NCBI GenBank assembly: GCA_002403375.1
Contig: DHHQ01000026.1
Span: 118,230-182,229, forward strand
Direction: 5' to 3'
Origin: Thiobacillus denitrificans
Lineage (GTDB): Bacteria; Pseudomonadota; Gammaproteobacteria; Burkholderiales; Thiobacillaceae
DNA length: 64,000 nucleotides
This document shows, one piece after another, positions 11,371 to 19,084 of this stretch. Position 1 is the first letter of the stretch. Each line of letters opens with the position of its first letter. The notes below the pieces were generated by a model. The model saw only the letters and a program-made list of their open reading frames with translations. It searched no databases and was not told where the DNA came from. The position numbers were made by a program, and so were the translations under genes.

Positions 11371-13113
11371 TCAGGAATACGAGCCGTCGTAGGCCGCGAT
11401 TCCCGGGTTGTTCTTGCCCACGCCGACGATCTTCGGCGTGTTGAGCTTGACGCCCTTGATCACCTTCTTGTCGCGCAGGTAGGAGGCGACCACGTCCCAC
11501 ACCGGCTCGCCCTGCGCACCCTCGGCCACCGGCGCCCAGCCCGCGACCTTGTAGGTCTTCTTGGCCTCGACCGGCTTGCCCTTCAGCGTCATGTCGCCGA
11601 TGCGGTTGCCGATGGTCTTGGTCGGGTCGATGGTGTACTCGATGCCACCCACGCGCACCATGTCGCCGCCCTGCTGGTAGTAGGGGTCGGCGTTGAACAG
11701 GTTGTCGGCGACGTCCTCCATGATGGTCTTGATGGTCTCGCCGCTCATCTCGGTCAGCGTCGTCTGCGGGTAGGTGATCGCGGTCTGGTCCATCAGGCGT
11801 TCCATGGTGATCGCGTCGCCCGGCAGCAGCGTGGTGCCCCAGCGGAAGCCCGGCGAGAAGGCGGCATCGGCGCCCTTGACCTCCATCAGCGCGTCGACCA
11901 GCAGCTGGTCCCAGGTGCCGTTGAAGTTGCCGCGGCGATAGAGGAAGTCGTCGGTGACGGCGAGCTTCTCGTTGAGCTTGTCGGCGTAGGGCGCGCGCAC
12001 CTTCTGGATGTAAGCATCCATGTCCTTGTCGGCCGGCAGCAGGTTGGAGAACACCGGCAGCAGGCGGTACTTGTAGCTCTGGATCTTGCCGCCGCGCACG
12101 TCGAAGTCCATCACGCCGAGGAACTTGCCGTTCGAGCCGGCGTTGGTCACCAGCGTGACGCCCTTGGCGTTCTTGACCTTGACCGGCTGCGGCACGCCGT
12201 CGTGGGTGTGGCCGCCGAAGATGGCGTCGATGCCGGTGACGCGGCTCGCCATCTTGAGGTCGACGTCCATGCCGTTGTGCGACAGCACGATCACCACCTT
12301 GGCGCCGTTGGCTCGCGCGTCGTCGACCCACTGCTGCATGCCGTCGTCGCGGATGCCGAAGCTCCAGTCGGGCACCATGTGGCGCGGGTTGGCGATCGGG
12401 GTGTAGGGGAAGGCCTGGCCGATCACCGCGACCTTCACGCCGCCCATCTCCTTCATCACGTAGGGCTTGAACACCTGGTCGCCGAAGTCGTTGGTGACGA
12501 CGTTCTGCGCGACGAAGTCGATGCCGGCCTTCTTGAAGTCGCCGTTGACGATCTCCAATACGCGCTCGGCGCCGAAAGTCGACTCCCAGTGCGGCGTCAT
12601 CACGTTCACGCCCAGCTTGATGCAGGCGTCGACCATGTCCTGCGCGTTGGTCCACAGCGAGGTGGCCGAACCCTGCCAGGTGTCGCCGCCGTCGAGCAGC
12701 AGCGCACCGGGGCGCTGCGCGCGCAGCTTGTCGACCAGCGTCTTCAGGTGCGCGAAGCCGCCGACCTTGCCGTAGACCTTGGCGGCTTCCTGGAAGTCGA
12801 GGTAGGTGAACGCGTGCGCTTCGGCGCTGCCGGGCTTGATGCCGTAGGCCTTCAGCAGGTTCTGGCCGACGATGTGCGGCGTCTTGCCATAAGAGTCGCC
12901 GACGCCGAGGTTGACGTTGGGTTCGCGGAACCACACCGGCAGCAGCTGCGCGTGGCAGTCGGTGAAGTGCAGGAAGGAGACGTTGCCGTGACGCGGCACT
13001 TCGTAGAAATTGGCGGGGGCCTTGCCGGCCAGCGCGGACTTGCTGTCCAGTGCCATGCCGGACGCTGCGGCGACAGCCAGCAACTGCAGGAACTCACGGC
13101 GATTCATGTGCAT
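11371..13113 (-). CDS. soxB: SoxB, thiosulfohydrolase of the Sox multienzyme system
   Basis: This 580-aa protein belongs to the metallophosphoesterase/5'-nucleotidase family. The N-terminus MHMNRREFLQLLAVAAASG is a Tat-type signal. Metal-site motifs are 'HFTDCHAQ' (D52, H54), 'LLDGGDTWQGS' (D141-D144), 'SHN' (278-280) and 'GGHTHD' (300-305). SoxB hydrolyses the sulfone group from Cys-S-sulfonate on SoxYZ in the periplasm, releasing sulfate. AGGAGA sits 5 nt before the first ATG. An intrinsic terminator separates it from soxA, so it probably also has its own promoter in the 120-bp gap upstream. Confidence 0.97.
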   Translation of the reverse strand: MHMNRREFLQLLAVAAASGMALDSKSALAGKAPANFYEVPRHGNVSFLHFTDCHAQLLPVWFREPNVNLGVGDSYGKTPHIVGQNLLKAYGIKPGSAEAHAFTYLDFQEAAKVYGKVGGFAHLKTLVDKLRAQRPGALLLDGGDTWQGSATSLWTNAQDMVDACIKLGVNVMTPHWESTFGAERVLEIVNGDFKKAGIDFVAQNVVTNDFGDQVFKPYVMKEMGGVKVAVIGQAFPYTPIANPRHMVPDWSFGIRDDGMQQWVDDARANGAKVVIVLSHNGMDVDLKMASRVTGIDAIFGGHTHDGVPQPVKVKNAKGVTLVTNAGSNGKFLGVMDFDVRGGKIQSYKYRLLPVFSNLLPADKDMDAYIQKVRAPYADKLNEKLAVTDDFLYRRGNFNGTWDQLLVDALMEVKGADAAFSPGFRWGTTLLPGDAITMERLMDQTAITYPQTTLTEMSGETIKTIMEDVADNLFNADPYYQQGGDMVRVGGIEYTIDPTKTIGNRIGDMTLKGKPVEAKKTYKVAGWAPVAEGAQGEPVWDVVASYLRDKKVIKGVKLNTPKIVGVGKNNPGIAAYDGSYS

Positions 13114-13233
13114 GGGGCTCTCCTCGGGAGTGGATCGTGGAATGGGGATGCGCGGCTATTGTCGATATCCCCGCGATGCCGGTAAATAGTAGCTCCGGCT
13201 CATGGGTGCAGGGTCATTCGGCACGCGGAAACG

Positions 13234-13260
13234 AAAAAGCCCGGTTGCCCGGGCTTTTTT
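13234..13260 (-). terminator. intrinsic terminator after soxXYZA
   Basis: AAAAAGCCCGG, loop TTG, then CCCGGGCTTTTTT forms a GC-rich stem with A/T tracts on both sides. It lies just downstream of the soxA stop on the minus strand and ahead of soxB. Confidence 0.88.
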
Positions 13261-13275
13261 CACGCAGCGGTCCGC

Positions 13276-14121
13276 TTACTTGCGGAACACCGACGCCTTC
13301 ATCGGCAGGCCGTTGGACAGCGAGGAGTGGAAGTACTCCAGGTTGTTCATCGTGGTGCTGCCGATTGCGGGCGGCACCGCGCGCACCTGCTTGAAGCAGC
13401 CCTCATAGCGGTTCTGCAGCATCACGAGGTTGTCGCCGCCGCGGAACACCGGCCAGTGCACGGTGTGGCCGACCGCGGGCGAGATCAGCTCGGAGCGCAG
13501 GCGGGTACCGGCGTTCTGCACGTGGCAGCTGGCGCAGGCGAAGTTGAGCTGGCCCTTGCGGGTGAAGAAGGACTTCTTGCCGTCCTCGTATGCAGCCATC
13601 GCTTTCGGGCCCTGGACCTTGACGTTCATCAGCATGCCGTCCGACAGCGTGCGCATGTAGGCGGTCAGCTTGCCCATGGTGTTCTTGTCGCCGAGCTTGT
13701 AGGCCTCTTCGCCGTTGGCGGTGCGGCAGTCGTTGATCGCGTCGTTCAGCGTCACGACCTTGCCCTTGGCCTCGTCGAACATCGGATAGTTGCCGGCGAT
13801 GTTCTTGCCGCCGTTGGGCAGGCAGCTGGCGTAGGTCTTGCCGTTCTTGAAGGGGGTTTCCCACAGCTTGCGGCCGGCATCGATGTCGGCTTCGTACGGC
13901 GGGAACTCCATGATCGCGTCGTACTGCGCCTTGCTGTCCTCGTCGAACGCGAGCGCGCCGTAGACGTAGTCGTCGATCTTGATGTTGGGATATTTGCTCT
14001 GGTAGTACTTGATCAGCTCCTGCCGGTCCGACTCGGGCGATGCGTAAGCGCCGACAGCGCCCAGCGCGAGGCCCAGACCCGCCACACCTGCCAGCAGTTT
14101 AGTAATGATTTGTTGTCTCAT
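13276..14121 (-). CDS. soxA: SoxA, c-type cytochrome subunit of SoxAX
   Basis: This 281-aa protein has a Sec signal peptide ending near 'GAVGAYA'. It has one haem-c motif, CASCH (196-200), and the Sox-specific haem-ligand cysteine in 'NRYEGCFKQVRAVP' (Cys242). The N-terminal domain, which holds a second haem in two-haem SoxA proteins, has only C100 (CLPNG) and C132, probably a disulfide. SoxAX joins thiosulfate oxidatively to the SoxY cysteine in the periplasm. The gene lies 70 bp after soxZ with a GC hairpin in the gap. Confidence 0.96.
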   Translation of the reverse strand: MRQQIITKLLAGVAGLGLALGAVGAYASPESDRQELIKYYQSKYPNIKIDDYVYGALAFDEDSKAQYDAIMEFPPYEADIDAGRKLWETPFKNGKTYASCLPNGGKNIAGNYPMFDEAKGKVVTLNDAINDCRTANGEEAYKLGDKNTMGKLTAYMRTLSDGMLMNVKVQGPKAMAAYEDGKKSFFTRKGQLNFACASCHVQNAGTRLRSELISPAVGHTVHWPVFRGGDNLVMLQNRYEGCFKQVRAVPPAIGSTTMNNLEYFHSSLSNGLPMKASVFRK

Positions 14122-14151
14122 GCCGTCCTCCTGAAACCTGATGTAATGAAG

Positions 14152-14179
14152 CGGGAGCGGAGCCGCGGCCCCGCTCCCG
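14152..14179 (-). other. intercistronic hairpin between soxZ and soxA
   Basis: A perfect 9-bp stem CGGGAGCGG/CCGCTCCCG encloses a 10-nt loop and lacks a T tract. It may stabilise the 3' end of the upstream transcript or tune soxZ relative to soxA expression; this is inferred from position only. Confidence 0.6.
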
Positions 14180-14191
14180 TGTCGCCCGAAC

Positions 14192-14506
14192 TTAGGCGAT
14201 GGTCGCTTCGGCGCTGTTCTTGTCGCCCTTGTTGTCGACCCAGTTGACGACGACCTTGTCGCCAGCCTTGGGACCCTTGACCTTGAAGCCCAGGTAGGGG
14301 TTCTTCGACACGCCGCCGCTCATGCCGGCCTGCAGCACCGAGGTGCCATTGACGGTCGCGGTGACTTCGGTGATGTAGTGCGCGGGCACCAGCTGGCCGG
14401 TCTTGGCGTCTTTGCGCAGACCGGTTTCCATCGGGTGGTTCATCAGTACTTTGACGTCGGCGACGTCGCCTGCCATGGTGGCACGGATACGCATGGGTTC
14501 AGCCAT
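14192..14506 (-). CDS. soxZ: SoxZ, sulfur-carrier partner subunit
   Basis: This 104-aa protein without a signal peptide begins MAEPMRIRATMAGDVADVKVLMNHPMETGLRKD, the SoxZ signature with 'HPMETG'. It has an all-beta fold and no cysteine. SoxZ pairs with SoxY and is probably exported with it on SoxY's Tat signal. It lies 54 bp after soxY with an AGGAAAG-type ribosome site. Confidence 0.96.
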   Translation of the reverse strand: MAEPMRIRATMAGDVADVKVLMNHPMETGLRKDAKTGQLVPAHYITEVTATVNGTSVLQAGMSGGVSKNPYLGFKVKGPKAGDKVVVNWVDNKGDKNSAEATIA

Positions 14507-14560
14507 TTGGCTTTCCTTTCCTGAATGTGGTGTGTGTTGGGGGTGCGGGGATCGGTTCGA

Positions 14561-15028
14561 TCAGCCGCCGCAGCCGCCGATGGTGACCTTCACTTCCTTG
14601 GCCGCCGTGTAGGACTTGCCGCCGGCGGTCACGACCGCGCGAACCAGCGAGGTCTGGCCCATCTTGATGCGGGTCGAGACGAAGCCCTGGGCGCCGTTGG
14701 CGAGGCTGAAGTCGGCGACCAGCGGGGTCGCGTTCTTCTCGGCCAGGATGGCGATCATGGTGGTGCCGGCGATGGCGCTGGTGACTTCGACCGGGACGAC
14801 CGCGCCGTTCTCGGCGATGTCCGGGGCCTTGATCGTGATGTCCTTGCTGTCGGCCGGGCTGGCTGCACCGAGGTCCTTCATCGCGTCGCCGACGTTCTTG
14901 GCCTCGAAGGCGCTGCGCGGAGCGGCCGCCAGGGCCTGGGTGGGCTTGAGCAGGCCGGCCGCCACGGCCACGGCCACGGCGCTGGCGCCTGCGGCGCCTT
15001 TCAGTACGTTTCTACGAAGTGCATTCAT
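14561..15028 (-). CDS. soxY: SoxY, covalent sulfur carrier
   Basis: This 155-aa protein starts MNALRRNVLKGAAGASAVAVA, a twin-arginine-type signal. It ends with the flexible GGCGG arm whose Cys153 carries the sulfur substrate throughout the Sox cycle. The ATG is preceded by CAGGAGATATGCCCC, so the longer open frame starting 18 codons earlier is rejected. It sits between soxX and soxZ in one transcription unit and acts in the periplasm with SoxZ. Confidence 0.97.
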   Translation of the reverse strand: MNALRRNVLKGAAGASAVAVAVAAGLLKPTQALAAAPRSAFEAKNVGDAMKDLGAASPADSKDITIKAPDIAENGAVVPVEVTSAIAGTTMIAILAEKNATPLVADFSLANGAQGFVSTRIKMGQTSLVRAVVTAGGKSYTAAKEVKVTIGGCGG

Positions 15029-15065
15029 GGGGCATATCTCCTGATTGAACGATGCAACGTGTGAA

Positions 15066-15434
15066 TCACAGACCGTACACAAAGTCGGTCACTTTATCGA
15101 TTTCCTCTTCCGTCAGCACGCCGTGCTTGCCGAACGGGATCATGCTGGAAGCCGGGTTGAAGGCAGTGGCGTCCCAGATCTGGGCGCGCAGCTTGGCCTT
15201 GTCGGGAAAGCGGGCGCTCATGGCGATCAGCGGCGGGCCATAGAGGCCGGTGGATTCCGCATCGGGAACGGTCGGCATGCCGTGGCAGGCCAGGCAGTTG
15301 CCCTTGGTGCGGTTGAACGCGATGTCCTTGCCGGTTTCTTCCTTCTTGGGCGCGGCGTTCTGGGCCAGAGCGGTACCCGACAACATGATGGCGCTGATCG
15401 CGCAGGCCATTGCTACCTGATGCAACTTTCGCAT
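15066..15434 (-). CDS. soxX: SoxX, monohaem cytochrome c subunit of SoxAX
   Basis: This 122-aa protein has a Sec signal ending 'SGTALA'. A single CLACH haem site (47-51) and a Met ligand in 'SSMIPFGKHG' (Met98) follow. The ATG at 15434 is chosen because AGGAGG lies exactly 6 nt upstream; the in-frame ATG two codons earlier abuts AGGAGG with no spacing. SoxX passes electrons from SoxA to downstream cytochromes. It is the first gene of soxXYZA. Confidence 0.95.
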   Translation of the reverse strand: MRKLHQVAMACAISAIMLSGTALAQNAAPKKEETGKDIAFNRTKGNCLACHGMPTVPDAESTGLYGPPLIAMSARFPDKAKLRAQIWDATAFNPASSMIPFGKHGVLTEEEIDKVTDFVYGL

Positions 15435-15526
15435 GGTCATCCTCCTGATTTTTTGAAGTCGTGATGAAAGCGCATCATGCCTGGCTGGTCCGTGCAGTGA
15501 GCGCTATCCAATGATGGATGCGGCCA

Positions 15527-15556
15527 AGCATAGAGGAATTGGTTTTTGCGACGCAA
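15527..15556 (-). promoter_or_regulatory. candidate sigma-70 promoter of soxXYZA
   Basis: On the minus strand TTGCGT, an 18-bp spacer and TATGCT lie about 93 bp upstream of the soxX start, in the bepA-soxX gap. The match is moderate. The 10-bp palindrome ATCGGCCGAT at about 15562-15571 just upstream could be a regulator site. Confidence 0.35.
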
Positions 15557-15609
15557 GGCCATCGGCCGATTTTTAGGTCCATGCAGCGGGGTAAATTCCT
15601 ACCAGCCGG

Positions 15610-17028
15610 CTATTCCTTGCGCTGCGATTTCTCGGCTTCTTCCCATTCGCGGCGCCGCGCTTCGGCCGCCGACATTTCGTGGAAGCTGCCGTCACCCGCC
15701 TTGATTCCGAGCTTGATCTGCTCGATGGCGGCGACCAGATTTCCGCTCAGCGCCGCCGCCTCGGCCTGCGCGCGGTGGCTCTGCAGGCGATGGCCGAGCT
15801 GGGCGTGGGCCTGGGCGGCCAGCCGCCACACGCGGCGGTCGAGTGGGTAGAGCGACAGCTGGCGCTCGACGCGCGCCAGCGCGTCGTCGTTGCGCCCTGC
15901 CGCCAGCAGCGCGGCGATATGGCCGTATTGCAGCGGCCGGTAGCCGGGGTGGGCGGCGGCGCCGGCCTGGTAGCGTTGCAGCGCCAGCGCCTGATTGCCG
16001 GCGGCCAGCGCGGTGTGGGCGGCGAGTTGCTGGATCATCGGCGAGGTCGAATGGGCGGACAGCAGCTTCTGTACCTCGGACTCGGCCTCGTGGAACTTGC
16101 GCGCGCGCACCAGGGCGGTGGCCAGCGCGTAGCGGGCGGCGGCTTCGCTGCCGTAGCGCTTCTCCTTCAGCGCGTTGCGCGCGGCGAGCACGGCGTCGGT
16201 GGGGCTGCCTTCCTGCGCGCGCAGGCGGGCGCGCACCAGCTGGAAATCGAGGCTGTCCTGCACCTGCTGGTAGGGCGCGGCCTCGCTGCGCGCCTGCATG
16301 TCGGCGATGCGGTCGGTGGTCAGCGGGTGGGTGCGCAGGTAGGCCGGGGCGCTGCTGTCGTAGAAGCGGTTGGCGCGCTGCAGGCGGTTGAAGAATCCGC
16401 TCATCCCGCGCGGGTCGTAGTCGGCGCGGGTCAGCATCTCGTAGCCGAGGCGATCGGCCTCGCGCTCGTAGTCGCGGCTGTAGTTCAGCTGGTTCTGGAT
16501 CGAGTAGGCCTGGGTCGACGCGATCGCCGCGCTCGCCACGTTGGGGTTGGAGCGCGCCGCCAGCAGCGCGAGCGCCAGCGCGGCCATCGTCGGCCACTGG
16601 CTCTGGCTCTGCGCGGCGACCATGCGCGCGATGTGGTCCTGCGTCACGTGGGCGATCTCGTGGGCGACGACGCCGGCCAGTTCCGATTCGCTCTGCGCGG
16701 CGAGCAGCAGCCCGGTGTGCACGCCGATGTTGCCGCCCGGCATGGCGAAGGCGTTGATCGTGGGGTCGGCGACGACGAAGAAGGTGAACTCGCGCTGGTT
16801 GCGCGGGCTGACCGAGACCAGCTTGTAGCCGAGCTGGTTGAGGTAGGTCTCGATCTCGGGGTCGTCGAGGTAGCGCGGATCCGCGTACACGTCGCGCATG
16901 ATCGCGCGCCCCAGCGCCTGCTCTTCCTGGTCGGAGAAATATTGCCGCGACACCTCGCCCAGGTCGGGAAGGTCGGCGGCGATGGCCGGCTGGAGGGCGA
17001 GGGCGAGCGCGAGCAGGGTGCGCAGCAT
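15610..17028 (-). CDS. bepA: BepA-like M48 metalloprotease with TPR domain
   Basis: This 472-aa protein starts MLRTLLALALALQPAIA (signal peptide); a longer frame would run into moaC territory on the other strand. The M48 site is HEIAH (123-127), with the third ligand in 'DYEREADRLGYEML'. A C-terminal tetratricopeptide region follows (about 250-440). BepA-type proteases monitor BAM-complex outer-membrane assembly in the periplasm. It is divergent from moaC (81 bp apart) and lies upstream of soxX on the same strand. Confidence 0.88.
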   Translation of the reverse strand: MLRTLLALALALQPAIAADLPDLGEVSRQYFSDQEEQALGRAIMRDVYADPRYLDDPEIETYLNQLGYKLVSVSPRNQREFTFFVVADPTINAFAMPGGNIGVHTGLLLAAQSESELAGVVAHEIAHVTQDHIARMVAAQSQSQWPTMAALALALLAARSNPNVASAAIASTQAYSIQNQLNYSRDYEREADRLGYEMLTRADYDPRGMSGFFNRLQRANRFYDSSAPAYLRTHPLTTDRIADMQARSEAAPYQQVQDSLDFQLVRARLRAQEGSPTDAVLAARNALKEKRYGSEAAARYALATALVRARKFHEAESEVQKLLSAHSTSPMIQQLAAHTALAAGNQALALQRYQAGAAAHPGYRPLQYGHIAALLAAGRNDDALARVERQLSLYPLDRRVWRLAAQAHAQLGHRLQSHRAQAEAAALSGNLVAAIEQIKLGIKAGDGSFHEMSAAEARRREWEEAEKSQRKE

Positions 17029-17109
17029 CAGCGATCGCCTCCGCGGCGGGTCGGGGAGAATCTCGTCATTTCGTTTAGGATGCGGGGATTCGAGACAAGG
17101 TTCCTGAGC

Positions 17110-17589
17110 ATGAGCGAGTTTACCCATTTCGACGAACGCGGCCGCGCAGTCATGGTCGACGTCGCGGACAAGGCGGATACCCGGCGGGTGGCTGTCGCCA
17201 GCGGCTGCATCCGCATGTTACCCGATACCCTTGCGCGCATCCTCGGCGGCCAGGCGGCCAAGGGCGATGTCCTCGGCATCGCCCGCATCGCGGCGATCCA
17301 GGCGACCAAGCGCACCGCCGAGCTGATCCCGCTGTGCCACCCGATCGCGCTGACCAGGGCGAGCGTGGCGTTCGGCCACGACGAGGCGGATTCGTCGATC
17401 ACCTGCACCGTCACCGCCGAGACCGTCGGCAAGACCGGCGTCGAGATGGAGGCGCTGACCGGCGTCAGCGTCGCGCTGCTGACCATCTACGACATGTGCA
17501 AGGCGGTCGATCGCGGCATGGTCATGGGCGAGATCCGCCTGCTGGAGAAGCAGGGCGGGCGCTCGGGCCACTGGCGGGTGGATGCGTAG
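17110..17589 (+). CDS. moaC: cyclic pyranopterin monophosphate synthase MoaC
   Basis: This 159-aa protein is full length for MoaC. It contains 'HFDERGRAVMVDVADK', 'IQATKRTAELIPLCHPIALT' and 'GVEMEALTGVSVALLTIYDMCKAVDRGM', which hold the conserved active-site His, Lys and Asp residues. It converts the MoaA product to cPMP in molybdenum-cofactor synthesis. The position 1.5 kb before a molybdoenzyme operon (soeABC) is suggestive. The stop overlaps the next start by 8 bp. Confidence 0.96.
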   Translation: MSEFTHFDERGRAVMVDVADKADTRRVAVASGCIRMLPDTLARILGGQAAKGDVLGIARIAAIQATKRTAELIPLCHPIALTRASVAFGHDEADSSITCTVTAETVGKTGVEMEALTGVSVALLTIYDMCKAVDRGMVMGEIRLLEKQGGRSGHWRVDA

Positions 17590-18304
17590 TCGCATGCGTG
17601 CGTGTTGCGCGTGCGGGTTGCTGGTGCTGGGGCTGTGGGGGTTCGCGCCAGGTGCCCGCGCCGCGCTCCCCGATGACCAGCGCTTCCCGGCGGCGGGCGA
17701 GCGGCTGCTGCTTTGGGTAGCGTCCGAACGCGGGCGTGCCGAGCCCGAGTTGCGGGCCGCCGAGCGCCTGGCCGCGCAGGGGGTCGAGACGTGGTCGCTC
17801 GATCCGGTCGACGCCTATTTCCTGCCGCAACTGCCGAGCAGCATGGATGCGGTGCCGTTGCCGGATCTCGCCGACTGGCTGCGTGCCGGTCTGAAGGGCG
17901 GCAAGCGGGTCGTCGTCTACGCGGTGGCGCGTGCGGCGGTGCCGGTGCTGCGCGCGACGGCGACGCTCGGGCCGGAGGAGCGCCAGGCGCTGTGCGTGCT
18001 GCTGGCGTACCCGAATCTGTACACGGTGGCCGAGCCGCTGGCCGAGCCGGACTATCTCGACCCGGGACAGCTCGACGGCCTGCGGGTACGGGTGCTGCAG
18101 CCGCGCCGGTCGGCCGCCACGCCCTGGCTGCCGGGTCTGCTCGATCATCTGGCGTTGCACGGCGCGGTGGTGAGCTCGACGATTCTCGAGAATCTGCGCG
18201 AAGGCTGGTGGGCGCGCGAAACGCCGACCGCCTACGAAGTGGCCGAAAGCGGGCGCCTCGACGCCCTGTTGTTGCGTGAACTCGACGTCATGGAGTGCGA
18301 ATGA
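17582..18304 (+). CDS. uncharacterised exported protein
   Basis: This 240-aa protein has an N-terminal signal sequence (MRSRMRACCACGLLVLGLWGF...ARA). The mature part alternates short strands and helices ('GERLLLWVASERG', 'GKRVVVYAVARAAVPVLRATATLG', 'LCVLLAYPNLY'), reminiscent of an alpha/beta-hydrolase-like fold. No nucleophile-elbow G-x-S-x-G is visible, so enzymatic function is not claimed. It overlaps moaC at its start and the TlpA-like gene at its end (ATGA), so the three are probably co-translated. It may act with the thioredoxin in the periplasm. Confidence 0.7.
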   Translation: MRSRMRACCACGLLVLGLWGFAPGARAALPDDQRFPAAGERLLLWVASERGRAEPELRAAERLAAQGVETWSLDPVDAYFLPQLPSSMDAVPLPDLADWLRAGLKGGKRVVVYAVARAAVPVLRATATLGPEERQALCVLLAYPNLYTVAEPLAEPDYLDPGQLDGLRVRVLQPRRSAATPWLPGLLDHLALHGAVVSSTILENLREGWWARETPTAYEVAESGRLDALLLRELDVMECE

Positions 18305-18819
18305 AACGATTGCTGCTGAGCTGCCTCGCCGGACTGTTCCTCGCGAGCGGCGCGAATGCCGCCGGATTCGAGGCGCGCCCTGCGGCGCCGGCGCCCGGAC
18401 TCGAGGCGCCAGACCTCGCCGGCACGCCGAGGACCCTGGCGGACTACCCGGGGAAGGTGGTGCTGCTCAATTTCTGGGCGTCGTGGTGCCCGCCCTGCGT
18501 GCGCGAAATGCCGTCGCTGGAGCGCCTGCGGGTGAAAATGGCAGGGCGGCCGCTGGCGATCGTCGCGCTCGACAGCGCCGAGCAGCGGGAGGACGTGGAC
18601 GCCTTCCTGGAGCGGATGAAGCTGGGATTCCCGATCCTGCTCGACCCGGACGGCGTCAACACGCGGCGCTGGAAGGTGTTCGCGCTGCCGACGTCCTTCC
18701 TGCTGGACGCCCAGGGGCGCGTTCGCTACGTGCTGACCGGCCCGACCGAATGGGACGAGGGCGAGGCGCTGGCGGTGATCGAATCGCTGCTGGCGGAGCA
18801 GGCAGCGTCGTCGAAATAG
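18301..18819 (+). CDS. TlpA-like periplasmic thioredoxin
   Basis: This 172-aa protein has a signal peptide ending 'ASGANA'. The TlpA/ResA family core follows: 'GKVVLLNFWASWCPPCVREMPSLE', with redox-active C63-P-P-C66, then 'ALPTSFLLDAQGRV' with the cis-Pro. It is a membrane-proximal thiol-disulfide reductant. Its place between sox and soe genes makes a role like SoxW/SoxS (keeping SoxY reduced) possible; cytochrome c maturation is the alternative. The ATG overlaps the upstream stop. Confidence 0.88.
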   Translation: MKRLLLSCLAGLFLASGANAAGFEARPAAPAPGLEAPDLAGTPRTLADYPGKVVLLNFWASWCPPCVREMPSLERLRVKMAGRPLAIVALDSAEQREDVDAFLERMKLGFPILLDPDGVNTRRWKVFALPTSFLLDAQGRVRYVLTGPTEWDEGEALAVIESLLAEQAASSK

Positions 18820-18908
18820 CGCGAATCCGCGCGCTTAACCCTCCAAAAGGAAAGGGATTTCATTAGGCCTGCTTATGGCGGCATCAATCGTTTTGCTTGC
18901 CTTGTCAC

Positions 18909-18937
18909 TTGCCTGAAATGCAAAATAACGGCATATT
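18909..18937 (+). promoter_or_regulatory. candidate sigma-70 promoter of the soe operon
   Basis: TTGCCT, a 17-bp spacer and CATATT lie in the AT-rich 265-bp gap before soeA. They leave a leader of about 140 nt. The rest of the gap holds no gene I can support. Confidence 0.45.
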
Positions 18938-19084
18938 CGGAATGTTTAATATAAGCCGTCCCCGCAGCATCCAGCGCTGATGCGCTGGCGCTGCTTCCAG
19001 CAGTCACCTAGTGTGTATATCCGGGTAGGGAAATGCGACTCCTGCGAGGGAGCCGCCGGGGACAATTTTGAACCTAGAGACCGC

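Noticed and set aside
13276..14121. Calling SoxA a pseudogene because the first haem site is missing
   Set aside because: Single-haem SoxA proteins are known and the functional CASCH and Cys242 are intact.
17582..18304. Assigning an alpha/beta-hydrolase function to the 240-aa exported protein
   Set aside because: Only the strand-helix alternation suggests this; no nucleophile elbow or catalytic triad is visible.
18980..19084. N-terminal extension of soeA
   Set aside because: The extra residues overlap the likely promoter leader and resemble no SoeA N-terminus; the ATG at 19085 fits the family.
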